A DNA stretch of 64,000 bases from an uncultured Brachyspira sp. (GTDB lineage: Bacteria; Spirochaetota; Brachyspiria; Brachyspirales; Brachyspiraceae): NCBI RefSeq assembly GCF_934747485.1, contig NZ_CAKVGN010000004.1, forward strand, positions 14,062 through 78,061, read 5' to 3'. The position numbers and the translations under genes are program-made. Positions 24,527 through 33,837 of this stretch are shown piece after piece (within the stretch, counting starts at the first letter, position 1; each line of letters starts with the position of its first letter). The notes below the pieces were generated by a model, which was given only the letters and a program-made list of their open reading frames with translations, did not search any database and was not told the DNA's origin.

Positions 24527-27316
24527 TTACTGTTGCTGAGTATTGTTTTCTGTTGTTTGTATATTATTAGCTGTATTTGCTTCTGTGTTTTGAGCAGCAC
24601 CTGTTTCTTGAGTAGTAGTTTCTTCTACTGTATTTTCTGTGTTTTGTTCAGTAGTATTTTCAACTGCATTTTCTTCTGCTGCAACATTTTCCTCTGCCAC
24701 TTCAGTTTCCTCTTGAACAACTTTTAAATTGTCTATATCTTCTGCTTTAATATTTAAATCCATATTTCTTATTACATTTCTTGCAGTCTCTATATCAACA
24801 GCCTCTCCCAATGAGTTAAGCAATGTAATTGCAGGGTCTTCATTTTTATACTGCTTCATTTCCAACACATAGCCTTCTGCATCTTTTGCTATTGTTGTTT
24901 TATTTCTTCCGTCATTTTCTATATCTATTGTAACGCCATTTGCCCTTACTTCATTAATTGTAGTTTTACCGTCTGTTGTAGTTTTTGTAGTGGATGTGCT
25001 TCCATCTGCCTCTGTAATTGTAGTTTCTGTATTGCCGTAAACATCTTTCACAACAACTATACTGCTTCCATTTGGTTTTATTGTTGTTGTTACACTGCTT
25101 GAATCTGCCGCTATAACTTCTGTTATACTGCTTGAATCTTTATTAAGTGTAGTTGTTTCTTTTGAACCGTCTTGTCTTATTATTCTTTTGATTGTAGTTC
25201 CGTTTGGCATTTTTATTTCGCTTATAGTGTCTGTGCCTACAGTGTCAGTTATTATAGTTCCATCAACTTTTTTGGTTACAACTGTAAAAGAGCCGTCTTC
25301 ATTATATGTTTTTGTTATAATGCTTCCGTCATCAGCTTTTACATTATAAGAGAAAGTGCCGGCACCTGCTCCTTGCGAGCTTCTCTCTTCAACTCTTCCG
25401 TCTGGATAAACTATTTTTAAATTGCTCATTCCATTAGTATCAACAGTAGTAGTGCCTATACTTCCGTCTACATAATTGGCAACAACTGTGTAACTTCCGT
25501 CTGGATTTTCTGTTTTTACTATTAAAGCTCCATCAACTCTTCTCGTCTCTGTAACTATATTTCCTAAATTATCTTCTGTTCTTTTTACTTCTGTACCGTC
25601 TAAACTTCTGCTATAGAAAAATATTCCGTTTTCATCTTTATAATTTGTTGTAATAGAACCGTCCGACCTCTCTACTACAAATGCTTTATTATTTTCCAAA
25701 GTTTTTCTATTTATAAAAGAGCCGTCCGGATATAGAGTATATTCATATATATCGCCTGCCGATGTTTTAGTATTGATAGATTTTGAATTATCTATCATGT
25801 AAGTTTCTATTCTTTTATCTCCGTTTTCAGAGATTATCTCTATTTCTCTTTTTCCATAAGGATATATAGTATCAGATACTTCATAATTATTAGAATATAT
25901 TTTTGTTTTTTCTATCTTTCCATTCTCATAAACTATTTTTACACCATTAGGATATATTGTCTCTCTTTCATAATCAAAATTTGGAAATAGATTTTCTGTA
26001 GTAATACTTCCGTCATTGTTTGTTGTTACTCTATAATTGTTTGTAAAAGGCATGAACTTTACAGATGTATCATTGCTTCTTATAAGAGATATTACTCTCT
26101 CTAAAGATTCTCTTTGATAATAATCACTTCCTACATTAGTTAAAAATATTTCATAAGATATTGCTGCATTAGTGATATCGCCCAAAGTTAAATAAGTATG
26201 TCCCATGTTGAGATAAGCACTATAATATAGTCCCCAAGTATTATATAAATCAACAGAAGCAACATTGGTTTTTATTTCAACAGTATTTCCATTAGTGTCT
26301 GTTATATTTGTCATTATCATTATATTTGTTACTATATAAGGATTTTCTTCTGTTATCACATAGGTAGAACCTGTAGCAGTTGAATTGGTTGCAAGAATAG
26401 GCGAATTAGAGTTTGTAGCATTTTCATTAGTAGATTCTAAATTTGGAGGTAGGGTAGTTGCTGATACTGTTGGGTCTACTACTTCCAACATAAAATTAGT
26501 ATTTGCTTCAAAAATTATAGTTGTGTTTGTGTATTCATATTCATTTGTGAATGTATTAGTTACAATAACATTTGTAAATAATGGAAGTTTTGTAAATGTA
26601 TTGTTTATAAGATTTTTTATATTTTCATTTGATTGATTTAAATTATTTATAGCATTGGATATGTTTTCTGTTGTGTTAGTAAAATTATCTGCATTATTTG
26701 TAGAGATGTTATTAGATGCTATATTATTAGATAATGTAGTATTAGTTATAATATTATTTGTGCCTAATAAAGCAGTATTTGAGATAACGCCATTTGATAA
26801 TGATAAGTTAGTGATATTATCTGTATTATTATTATCAAAAATAAATATTGTATTAGTTACAACATTTTGTGATACTGTGTAATTAGTTAATACTTCATAA
26901 TTTAATTTGGCATTATATGGAGAGTAAAGCCTTTCTATTGCCCTATTATACCAAATTAAAGCTTCATCATAATTTTTTAATTGATAATAAGAATTAGCTA
27001 TATTATTACAAAAAGAATAAGAATCATTAATATCAAAAGCTAATTTATAATAATTAATAGCATTTTCGTATTGTTTATCTTGGAAATAGCAGGCTCCTAT
27101 ATAATAATAAAGCATATCATTTGTTGATAGAGGTCTTCTTTTAAGATAAAGCAAAAAGGCTTCTCTTGCAAAATTATATTTTTTTTGAAAGAAAAGTTTT
27201 TCTGCATTATAGAATTCCCTATCTATATTTCTTTCATCATTTGGAGCAGCATTTTGAGAGAATATATTTACACAAGTAAAAATCAATATTAAAAATGCTA
27301 TAGCTGTTTTTTTCAT
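24527..27316 (-). CDS. exported TPR protein with long beta-repeat region and Asn/Thr-rich linker
   Basis: A 929-residue exported protein. Residues 1-20 form a signal peptide (cleavage near NIFSQ). About residues 33-130 contain two to three TPR units (YYIGACYFQDKQYENAINYYKLA, then NIANSYYQLKNYDEALIWYNRA). A low-complexity Asn/Thr-rich linker follows, then one more TPR-like stretch near 365-405. From about residue 430 to 840 there are many short repeats built on DGS-x-T and NG/DG turns, for example NPDGSYTVVANYVDG and NEDGSFTVVTKKVDG, which also repeat as a larger unit. The tail is rich in Glu, Thr, Asn and Gln. I do not recognise the family; a surface or periplasmic scaffold role is inferred. 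It precedes no obvious operon partner. Confidence 0.85.
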   Translation of the reverse strand: MKKTAIAFLILIFTCVNIFSQNAAPNDERNIDREFYNAEKLFFQKKYNFAREAFLLYLKRRPLSTNDMLYYYIGACYFQDKQYENAINYYKLAFDINDSYSFCNNIANSYYQLKNYDEALIWYNRAIERLYSPYNAKLNYEVLTNYTVSQNVVTNTIFIFDNNNTDNITNLSLSNGVISNTALLGTNNIITNTTLSNNIASNNISTNNADNFTNTTENISNAINNLNQSNENIKNLINNTFTKLPLFTNVIVTNTFTNEYEYTNTTIIFEANTNFMLEVVDPTVSATTLPPNLESTNENATNSNSPILATNSTATGSTYVITEENPYIVTNIMIMTNITDTNGNTVEIKTNVASVDLYNTWGLYYSAYLNMGHTYLTLGDITNAAISYEIFLTNVGSDYYQRESLERVISLIRSNDTSVKFMPFTNNYRVTTNNDGSITTENLFPNFDYERETIYPNGVKIVYENGKIEKTKIYSNNYEVSDTIYPYGKREIEIISENGDKRIETYMIDNSKSINTKTSAGDIYEYTLYPDGSFINRKTLENNKAFVVERSDGSITTNYKDENGIFFYSRSLDGTEVKRTEDNLGNIVTETRRVDGALIVKTENPDGSYTVVANYVDGSIGTTTVDTNGMSNLKIVYPDGRVEERSSQGAGAGTFSYNVKADDGSIITKTYNEDGSFTVVTKKVDGTIITDTVGTDTISEIKMPNGTTIKRIIRQDGSKETTTLNKDSSSITEVIAADSSSVTTTIKPNGSSIVVVKDVYGNTETTITEADGSTSTTKTTTDGKTTINEVRANGVTIDIENDGRNKTTIAKDAEGYVLEMKQYKNEDPAITLLNSLGEAVDIETARNVIRNMDLNIKAEDIDNLKVVQEETEVAEENVAAEENAVENTTEQNTENTVEETTTQETGAAQNTEANTANNIQTTENNTQQQ

Positions 27317-27371
27317 AATAATATAATCCTTTTTTTTACTACTTTTTTAAGGATAATAATATTTAAAACTA

Positions 27372-27791
27372 TTAGTTTTTGATATAGTCAAAATAATGAT
27401 TAAATAGTGAATAAATTATATATTCACTGTATCCTCTAACATTTTTATTTTTATCAAGAACATCATCTAAAAAGTTAAAACTATTTTCATCTGGATTTTC
27501 TAAATAATATAATTTTTCTTTAGATATACTATTTTCTTTTTTGAGTGTTCTTATTAAAGAAAGCTCCTTTTTTTTATTTCTATTATCTTCTCTGCTTGCA
27601 TAATAAGAAAGCAGCCTTTTGCTTAGATTTTCAAATACGATTTTATTATATATAACAGCCCTCCTCACGTCCATATCAATACTTCCATCAAAATTATTCA
27701 ATTCACTATCGAATAAACTAATAGATATAGCAGAACGAATATCCGCAAAAACAGCTTTTTCTTCTTTTATCATAAATTTTTTATTAGACAT
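27372..27791 (-). CDS. small unknown cytoplasmic protein
   Basis: A 139-residue protein without signal peptide or membrane segment. I do not recognise it. It is mostly helical by eye, with a charged middle (ASREDNRNKKKELSLIRTLKKE) and an aromatic C-terminus (YIIYSLFNHYFDYIKN). It lies 55 bases upstream of the TPR/repeat protein gene and in the same direction, so it may be the first gene of that transcript. The ATG at 27791 has a GTGAAA-like site upstream; AAGGTGA on the minus strand lies about 13 bases before it. Confidence 0.65.
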   Translation of the reverse strand: MSNKKFMIKEEKAVFADIRSAISISLFDSELNNFDGSIDMDVRRAVIYNKIVFENLSKRLLSYYASREDNRNKKKELSLIRTLKKENSISKEKLYYLENPDENSFNFLDDVLDKNKNVRGYSEYIIYSLFNHYFDYIKN

Positions 27792-27992
27792 AATACAAAT
27801 AATATTTCACCTTTATAAAACTTTGTTAAATATATCGACAATACTTATTTTTTGATTAGATTAAAAAATTAATGATATAATTATTAATGAGAATTATAAT
27901 TATCTTCTATATATGCTAAACATAGAATTAAAATTAGTGAAAAAATCTTTAATTCAAATAGAATTATATGGATAATCAATAATATATGTTGA

Positions 27993-28034
27993 AATAATAG
28001 CCTTAGTAAATAATACTGAGGCTATTATTTTTAT
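27993..28034. terminator. hairpin near the fucosidase 3' end
   Basis: AATAATAGCCT (27993-28003) pairs perfectly with AGGCTATTATT (28019-28029). A T-run follows on the plus strand only, so as an intrinsic terminator it fits rightward transcription better. For the leftward fucosidase message, which ends at 28040, it would act as a 3' stabilising hairpin or weak terminator. Confidence 0.5.
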
Positions 28035-28039
28035 TAAAT

Positions 28040-29572
28040 TTAATAATTTGCAGAATAATAGACATTAACACTTGCTATATTAGCAGGAAGTCTTGTTTCA
28101 TTTATTGTAATTTTTATTTTATCAGTAGTAACAGTATTAAATTTTATAATACGTTTATATCCTATAGTTTCAGTTTTTTGAGAAATTGGAGCAAGTGTTA
28201 CATCTTTATATTCAGAACTAGCACTATCAAAATATTGTATTGAGAAACTTTCAACTCTCTGACCTTTGGATATATCTTCCTGAATAACTAATACATTTAT
28301 TTGTTTGCTTGAACTCAATTTATATTCTTTTGATTTTCCATTATTTACATTAACCCAAGAAGTATTTTTATCTTTAAAAAATCCAGAAGTAAAAGTAGTA
28401 TCCAAGTACTTTTTAAACTCCTTTATACGATTAACATCTTCAGTTGGTATTACTCCGTCTTTATTTACAGGGAAGTTTAAAAGCAAATTAGCATTACGTC
28501 CTACAGATTTGTAATATATATCTAATAGTTCATTTAAAGTTCTTACTCTTTGCTTACCTTCATGAAAAAACCATTGATCCCATACACCATCATTAGCTCC
28601 TGCAGTAGGTGTCCTTATAGAAACATCTACCTCAGCAGGAAACCAAAAAAGTGCTGGTACTTTACTTAATACTTCTCTGCTTCCAAGATTTTCATTTGTT
28701 GGTTTAAGTCCATATTTTTCATTGTAGGCTGCATCCATATATGCTGCAGGTTTATATGCTTGGGCACTCCATTCTGCCTCTCTGGCATATCCGCCCTCAT
28801 TTCCTGCCCATCTTGCATCCAATCCTAAATTAGCAGTAATACAATTTGGATGAAGCTTATTAATTAAATCCATCCATCTCTTAAAATCATATTCTTGTTT
28901 TTTGTTATATTTTTCATCTTTTGCCCCATCTAACCAGATTTCATCTACTGTACCGTATTGAGTAAGAAGTTCTGTGAGCTGCTCAGTAAAGAAATCATTA
29001 TACTCCTCTCCCTTACCATAAGATTCAGCGTTCATATCCCAAGGTGAAAGATAAAATCCAACTTTCATACCTTGTGCACGGCAAGCATCTGCAAATTCTT
29101 TTGCTATATCTTTTTTATACGGAGAATATTCTACAGAATGTTTGGTAGTTTTAGTATGCCATAAACAAAAACCGTCATGATGTTTTACTGTAAGTATAAT
29201 CAATTTAAATCCTGCATTTTTTAATGTTGTCACCCATTGATTAACATCTACTTTTGTTGGAGTAAATCGAGAAGGCTTTTCAGTTCCGTCTCCCCAACCT
29301 CTGTCAGTAAACGTGTTCATACCATAATGAATAAAAGCGGTTAGCTCCATTTTCTGCCAATCAAGCTGTTTTTTACTTGGTGAAAGTTTTGCCGCCAATT
29401 TAACTTTTTCTTCTACTGAAGCATCTGTTGGAAATACTACAGATGGAGGAGGATATCCATAATCAATATCATGTCCGCCCGGTTTAGCAGGATTAGTACC
29501 CGGTTTAGCAGGATTAGTACAAGAAAAAGAAAATAATGTTAATAATAACCATAAAATCTTAAAAAAATTCAT
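28040..29572 (-). CDS. alpha-L-fucosidase, glycoside hydrolase family 29, lipoprotein
   Basis: A 510-residue exported lipoprotein. The signal peptide ends in the lipobox FSFSC (Cys18), followed by a Pro/Gly/Lys-rich spacer containing a two-fold NPAKPGT repeat. The catalytic barrel starts near residue 60: MELTAFIHYGMNTF, LTVKHHDGFCLWHT, GFYLSPWD, and the nucleophile Asp in DEIWLDGAKD near residue 215. The C-terminal 100 residues form a beta-rich domain of the F5/8 type. GH29 enzymes release terminal L-fucose from glycans such as host mucin. The freed fucose would feed the importer and FucI pathway at the left of the window. A consensus promoter precedes it (29607-29635), so it is a single transcription unit. 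Confidence 0.94.
   Translation of the reverse strand: MNFFKILWLLLTLFSFSCTNPAKPGTNPAKPGGHDIDYGYPPPSVVFPTDASVEEKVKLAAKLSPSKKQLDWQKMELTAFIHYGMNTFTDRGWGDGTEKPSRFTPTKVDVNQWVTTLKNAGFKLIILTVKHHDGFCLWHTKTTKHSVEYSPYKKDIAKEFADACRAQGMKVGFYLSPWDMNAESYGKGEEYNDFFTEQLTELLTQYGTVDEIWLDGAKDEKYNKKQEYDFKRWMDLINKLHPNCITANLGLDARWAGNEGGYAREAEWSAQAYKPAAYMDAAYNEKYGLKPTNENLGSREVLSKVPALFWFPAEVDVSIRTPTAGANDGVWDQWFFHEGKQRVRTLNELLDIYYKSVGRNANLLLNFPVNKDGVIPTEDVNRIKEFKKYLDTTFTSGFFKDKNTSWVNVNNGKSKEYKLSSSKQINVLVIQEDISKGQRVESFSIQYFDSASSEYKDVTLAPISQKTETIGYKRIIKFNTVTTDKIKITINETRLPANIASVNVYYSANY
29478..29519 (-). repeat. two-fold 21-base tandem repeat inside the fucosidase gene
   Basis: Two identical 21-base units (29478-29498 and 29499-29519) encode NPAKPGT-type repeats directly after the lipobox Cys. 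They lengthen the flexible tether between lipid anchor and enzyme and could vary in copy number by slippage. Confidence 0.9.
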
Positions 29573-29606
29573 AATAAAACTCCAAATTTATTGACTATGT
29601 AATTTA

Positions 29607-29635
29607 AATATACTAAAAAAAATTGATTTTGTCAA
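29607..29635 (-). promoter_or_regulatory. promoter for the fucosidase gene
   Basis: On the minus strand TTGACA (29635-29630), 17 bases, TATATT (29612-29607). A TTGGAG site lies about 10 bases before the ATG at 29572. I see no obvious operator shared with the fuc operons. Confidence 0.7.
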
Positions 29636-29762
29636 AAAGTTTGTTAATTTTTTATTATTGTATTTATAGTAATTTATTATTTGTAAATAATGAGCTAAAT
29701 TAGTTTATTATTATAAATATTCTTTTTGAGTGACATATAAAAAGATAGTAATTTAATATAAT

Positions 29763-29791
29763 AAAAACCCGCCTCCATCAGAAAGCGGGTA
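29763..29791 (-). terminator. intrinsic terminator after cstA
   Basis: Minus-strand ACCCGC (29790-29785) pairs with GCGGGT (29772-29767) around a 12-base loop, followed by TTTTTAT. It lies 26 bases past the cstA stop. Confidence 0.85.
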
Positions 29792-29816
29792 TTAATATCA
29801 ACTAAATGATTTTTTA

Positions 29817-31478
29817 TTATTTGTTTTTAATAGGGTCATTAGGATTAACAACACCATCTTTAGGTAATTTTCTAGCCCATTGACCAGTGATAAATAATTC
29901 TATAACAGCCAATATAATCATTACAACAGCAATACAAGCTAATACATAACCGTCGAAAGTAGCTTTTTTGAAGTTTGTATATACAACTAAACATAAAGCA
30001 GAAAGTGTAACAGCAAACATAAATACTAAAGGTATAACGTTTTCCCAAGAAGTTCTGCCTTGACGATTTTTAATCCAAGCAGCAACAGCAAGTAATGATA
30101 AACCAGCTAATAATTGGTTAGCACTACCGAATATAGGCCATATTCTAGTATATCCATAAAGAGTAAATCCTAAAGATATAAGAACTGTAATAGCAGTAGC
30201 AATATAAGGATTAGTAAGTATAGTTTTATGTACTTTACCATCAGCACCAGTATATTCACCTAATTCCTGTATCAAATATCTTCCAATACGAGTAGCACTG
30301 TCTAAAGAAGTAAGTGCAAAAGAAGCAAAAGCCAAAGTAACAAAAGTTTGACCTATTCCAAGAGGTACACCAAAAGAAGTCATGAAAGTAGCAACACCTA
30401 AAGCAAATCTAGCAGCAGGAGTACCAGTACTTTCTATAGCAGCAACACTCATTAAAGCAACTATAGCAACTATACCTTCTATAAGCATAGCACCATAACC
30501 TACTAATTTAGCATCTTTTTCACTATTAAGCTGTTTAGAGCTAGTACCAGAACTTACAAGTGAATGGAAACCAGATATAGCACCGCAAGCTACTGTAATA
30601 AATAGAATAGGGAATAAATAGTTACCTTCACTAGGAGTAAAGCTAGTAAATACAGGAGCAGTTACAGCAGGACGCATTATAACCAAACCTAATACACCAC
30701 CTATAATCATAGCATAGAGTAGGAAAGAAGATAAATAGTCTCTAGGTTGTAATAATATCCAAACAGGCATTAAAGAAGCTAATATAATGTATACAGTCAA
30801 TATAACTTGCCAAGGAGTTTTTTCTAAAGCAAGGAATGGGAATCTATCAGAAATAAATATAATAGCAGCTAATAATACAACACCTATTATTGTAGAAAGA
30901 GCAACATTAACTCCTCTTCTATATACTAAGAAACCAAATAGTAAAGCCAAAGCGATAAATAACATACTAGCAGTACCAGCAGCAGCAGATTCTCTATAAG
31001 TATCAACGTTTACAGCAAATGTACTTGCAGTAATGTCTAGGAATGCAGCCACTACTAAACAAATAGTAATGAATGCATAAAGAGTAAACATTATTTTACC
31101 TTTTTGACCGACATTGTGTCTAATAACTTCTCCAATAGATTTACCTTCATGTCTTAAAGAAGCAATTAGAGAACCGTAGTCATGCACTCCGCCAAAGAAT
31201 ATACATCCGAAGATAATCCATAAATATACAGGAAGCCAACCAAACATAGTTGCAATAATAGGACCTGTAATAGGACCAGCACCTGCTATAGAAGAAAAGT
31301 GGTGACCTAATAATACTTTAGCATCAGTAGGTACATAGTCTCTTCCATCTTTTAAAGTATGTGCAGGAGTTTGTCTTGAAGGATCAACACCCCATTTTTT
31401 AGCTAAATATGAACCATAGGTTACATAAGCTACAAAAAAGGCTATCATTCCAATGATTAATAATAGAAAAGCATTCAT
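29817..31478 (-). CDS. cstA: CstA-family carbon starvation / pyruvate-peptide transporter
   Basis: A 553-residue inner-membrane protein with about sixteen hydrophobic segments. The N-terminus shows the CstA signature: YGSYLAKKWGVDP, DYVPTDAKVLLGHHFSSIAGAGPITGPI and FFGGVHDYGSL. It is shorter than E. coli CstA (701) and equals the compact versions found in clostridia and other anaerobes. CstA/BtsT proteins take up pyruvate and possibly peptides under carbon limitation. It is preceded by a small gene ending 24 bases upstream in the same direction, and ended by a clear terminator. AAGGAG precedes the ATG. The exact substrate here is not shown. Confidence 0.92.
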   Translation of the reverse strand: MNAFLLLIIGMIAFFVAYVTYGSYLAKKWGVDPSRQTPAHTLKDGRDYVPTDAKVLLGHHFSSIAGAGPITGPIIATMFGWLPVYLWIIFGCIFFGGVHDYGSLIASLRHEGKSIGEVIRHNVGQKGKIMFTLYAFITICLVVAAFLDITASTFAVNVDTYRESAAAGTASMLFIALALLFGFLVYRRGVNVALSTIIGVVLLAAIIFISDRFPFLALEKTPWQVILTVYIILASLMPVWILLQPRDYLSSFLLYAMIIGGVLGLVIMRPAVTAPVFTSFTPSEGNYLFPILFITVACGAISGFHSLVSSGTSSKQLNSEKDAKLVGYGAMLIEGIVAIVALMSVAAIESTGTPAARFALGVATFMTSFGVPLGIGQTFVTLAFASFALTSLDSATRIGRYLIQELGEYTGADGKVHKTILTNPYIATAITVLISLGFTLYGYTRIWPIFGSANQLLAGLSLLAVAAWIKNRQGRTSWENVIPLVFMFAVTLSALCLVVYTNFKKATFDGYVLACIAVVMIILAVIELFITGQWARKLPKDGVVNPNDPIKNK

Positions 31479-31502
31479 AAAATCTCCTTAATTAATTTTA
31501 TA

Positions 31503-32027
31503 TTAAAAATCCAAAAGAAGGTTTTTTAATTCCTTTTTTCTCATTTTAGGTAAATACACATTTTTATCTTTTATAGATACTATAGCATATTCAGTCTCAG
31601 ACCAGCCATGAAATGATAATTTATAACTTACTCTATAAAAGAATTTTTTTACTATTTTTTCCCATTCTTTTTCTAAAGAAATATCTGTGATAATGATTCC
31701 TGTGATTATACTTCTTTTATGAAATTTATTAGGATTTGAAAGAATTGGTGTTAATCTAATTAACATATCTTGAAATTCTTCTATATTATCTAAAGTGCAG
31801 TTTTTTATGAAGCGAACAAGCATATGTTCAAATACAGAATATCCTTCATATACTGTAGATGTAGTAATAAAGGATTTGAAAAAATCATTTCTATGAAAGG
31901 CATAAAGGTCAAAATATTCATTTTCTTTATTAATTTGATATTCTAAGTCAAAATGCCTCATTAATTTTTCTGATAAAGAAAATATATATTTTTTTACCTC
32001 TTCATTATCAATATTTAATCTAGCCAT
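31503..32027 (-). CDS. unknown cytoplasmic protein co-transcribed with cstA
   Basis: A 174-residue soluble protein without signal or membrane segments. I do not recognise the family. It is rich in Phe, Tyr and Lys with an acidic N-terminus, and ends in a basic stretch (LPKMRKKELKNLLLDF). It starts from a consensus promoter at 32052-32079, has GAGAG before the ATG, and its stop is only 24 bases before cstA. Any role in controlling or assisting CstA is inference from position only. Confidence 0.7.
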   Translation of the reverse strand: MARLNIDNEEVKKYIFSLSEKLMRHFDLEYQINKENEYFDLYAFHRNDFFKSFITTSTVYEGYSVFEHMLVRFIKNCTLDNIEEFQDMLIRLTPILSNPNKFHKRSIITGIIITDISLEKEWEKIVKKFFYRVSYKLSFHGWSETEYAIVSIKDKNVYLPKMRKKELKNLLLDF

Positions 32028-32051
32028 ATATAAACTCTCTCGTTGTAAAAT

Positions 32052-32079
32052 AGTATATAAATAATAAAGGCTTTGTCAA
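32052..32079 (-). promoter_or_regulatory. promoter for the cstA operon
   Basis: On the minus strand TTGACA (32079-32074), 16 bases, TATACT (32057-32052), about 25 bases before the ATG at 32027. Confidence 0.7.
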
Positions 32080-32147
32080 GTTATTATATAAAGTAATGAT
32101 GATTTTTTAGAAAAATATTGTGTTTTAAAAAAATATTATTAGTTTTA

Positions 32148-33035
32148 TCAAATATAATAAAAATCATCTCTTGGAATTTTATTTCCTATAAGATTTTTAT
32201 CAAAATTGTATATAAAATTATAATAATTATTTAATTTTATTTTCATGTTATTATCATTATAAAAAGTAATACCGATTCTATCTATGCCATAAGCAACAGC
32301 TTTAGCATTAATTAATATAGAAGTTTGTTTAATTAAAGCTTCTATTTCGTCTTTATTATTTAAAATATATTCAGTGGATTTTTTGTATTCAGTTAATATT
32401 TCTTTTAATAAGGCATTATTATTTTCTATAAAACTTTTTTTGGCAATAAGCACAGCAACAGGGTAGGGCGGAATATATTTTGAAATATCAACTACTATAT
32501 TTATATCTTTATTTTCTAACAGTGCAGAAGATAAAAAAGGCTCTGGAAGTATGGCAATATCAACATTTTTAGAAGCTAATGCTTTTGATAAATCTAAATT
32601 GCCAAGAGAATAATTTATATTTGCTCCTTTTATATTTTTATTTTTTATTAAATATTGAAGCATTAAATCTGGAGTGGATAATTTTAATCCGCAGTAAATT
32701 GTTTTATTTTTTAAATCATCTATGCTTTTTATATTTTTATCACTAGAGACTATAAACATTTTGGTTTCTGATACTACAGCTACTGCCTTATAGTCTAAGC
32801 CTCTATTGTATATTATAGAAGCCATATTCGCAGGAACAGCAGCAATATCAGATTGTCCTTTTATTATAGAAGCTAATATGTTGTTAGGCGAGTTTATAAT
32901 AGTTATATTTATTTTTTTATAATCATTAATCATTTTTAGAGCACCTATTGCCGTAGGTCCATTTAATAAACTCATTTCAAAAGAATACAAACTAAAAGAG
33001 ATTAAAAAAAATAAAATAACAAATATTTTTCTCAT
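32148..33035 (-). CDS. orphan periplasmic solute-binding protein, NMT1/SsuA-like
   Basis: A 295-residue exported protein with a signal peptide (cleavage near SLYSFEM) and no lipobox Cys. The fold resembles ABC substrate-binding proteins of the nitrate/sulfonate/thiamine-precursor group: LLNGPTAIGALKMI at the start, GQSDIAAVPANMASIIY near residue 60, then VDIAILPEPFLSSALL near 155. No permease or ATPase gene accompanies it. Its start lies 7 bases after the nadD stop, so the two are co-transcribed and perhaps translationally coupled. A link to import of an NAD or vitamin precursor is possible but rests only on this pairing. Confidence 0.78.
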   Translation of the reverse strand: MRKIFVILFFLISFSLYSFEMSLLNGPTAIGALKMINDYKKINITIINSPNNILASIIKGQSDIAAVPANMASIIYNRGLDYKAVAVVSETKMFIVSSDKNIKSIDDLKNKTIYCGLKLSTPDLMLQYLIKNKNIKGANINYSLGNLDLSKALASKNVDIAILPEPFLSSALLENKDINIVVDISKYIPPYPVAVLIAKKSFIENNNALLKEILTEYKKSTEYILNNKDEIEALIKQTSILINAKAVAYGIDRIGITFYNDNNMKIKLNNYYNFIYNFDKNLIGNKIPRDDFYYI

Positions 33036-33042
33036 AATATAC

Positions 33043-33624
33043 CTATAAATATAAATTGTTTTCTTTTATGTAATTATAAACTTTGTCTTTCAAAAAATAT
33101 CTAAAAGCACCATTATTTTTTATTCTCTCTCTAATTAAACTAGATGAAATATCTATTCTTGGAGCTATTATAGTTTTTATATTATATTTTTCTATATTAT
33201 CGCTAATTAAATTTTTATTATCATCTCTATTAAGAACTACAATATTAGATAAATTAGAAATCTTTTCTGGTTCTTTCCATTTATCAAAATCTTTCACTAA
33301 ATCAGCACCTATTATAAGAATTGGTTTATCTTCAAAGTTGTAATTATTATAAATATATTCTAAAGTTTTTATTGTATAAGACACACAATCATTTTTTATT
33401 TCATAATCATCTAATATAAAGTTTTCATTATCTTCTATAGATAATTTCAGCATATTGATTCTGTCATCATCAGAAACTTTGCCGCTTATGTTTTTATGCG
33501 GAGGTATTTTGCTTGGAATGAATAATATTTTGTTGCATTTAAGTTCATGCAGTATAGTATCAGCCAATATTAAATGCCCCAAATGAGGAGGGTCAAAACT
33601 TCCGCCGAGTATTGCAATCTTCAT
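33043..33624 (-). CDS. nadD: nicotinate-nucleotide adenylyltransferase
   Basis: A 193-residue cytoplasmic nucleotidyltransferase making deamido-NAD from nicotinate mononucleotide and ATP. The N-terminal GGSFDPPHLGHL carries the HxGH catalytic motif. IPSKIPPHK near residue 40 and the late ISSSLIRERI are the typical substrate-binding and ISSTxIR motifs. I chose ATG 33624 because the family starts with MKIAILGGSF; an in-frame TTG at 33636 adds four residues. The Shine-Dalgarno site is weak. It is the upstream gene of a pair with the orphan solute-binding protein. Confidence 0.94.
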   Translation of the reverse strand: MKIAILGGSFDPPHLGHLILADTILHELKCNKILFIPSKIPPHKNISGKVSDDDRINMLKLSIEDNENFILDDYEIKNDCVSYTIKTLEYIYNNYNFEDKPILIIGADLVKDFDKWKEPEKISNLSNIVVLNRDDNKNLISDNIEKYNIKTIIAPRIDISSSLIRERIKNNGAFRYFLKDKVYNYIKENNLYL

Positions 33625-33694
33625 AGAAACTACCAAATAGTATTATAGTTTAATTATTAAATAATAATTTGCAAGCACATTTTTTATTTATATA

Positions 33695-33837
33695 CCTAAA
33701 CAGTTATATTTTGTAAGTTTATTTTACTCAATTTTTTTCCCGTTTTACCATACGGATATGTTTCGCGAAAAGTGCAAATATTTATGTTTTATTTTTTAGA
33801 ATATATATAAAATGTAAAACAATAGCTATATTTTTAC
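33695..33837 (+). repeat. partial copy of dispersed repeat family A (upstream modules only)
   Basis: This gap between pyrC and nadD contains TATACCTAAACAG followed by TTTTTTTCCCG, then GCGAAAAGTGCAAAT, then AGAATATATATAAAATGTAAAA. The last three modules occur in the same order at about 57813-57876, and GGAATATA with AAATAAAATATAAAA occurs inverted near 59650. The GC-rich downstream half of the family is missing here. No gene is seen. Confidence 0.6.

Noticed and set aside
29478..29519. CRISPR-like short repeat
   Set aside because: Only two adjacent units with no spacer, and they encode an in-frame amino-acid repeat.
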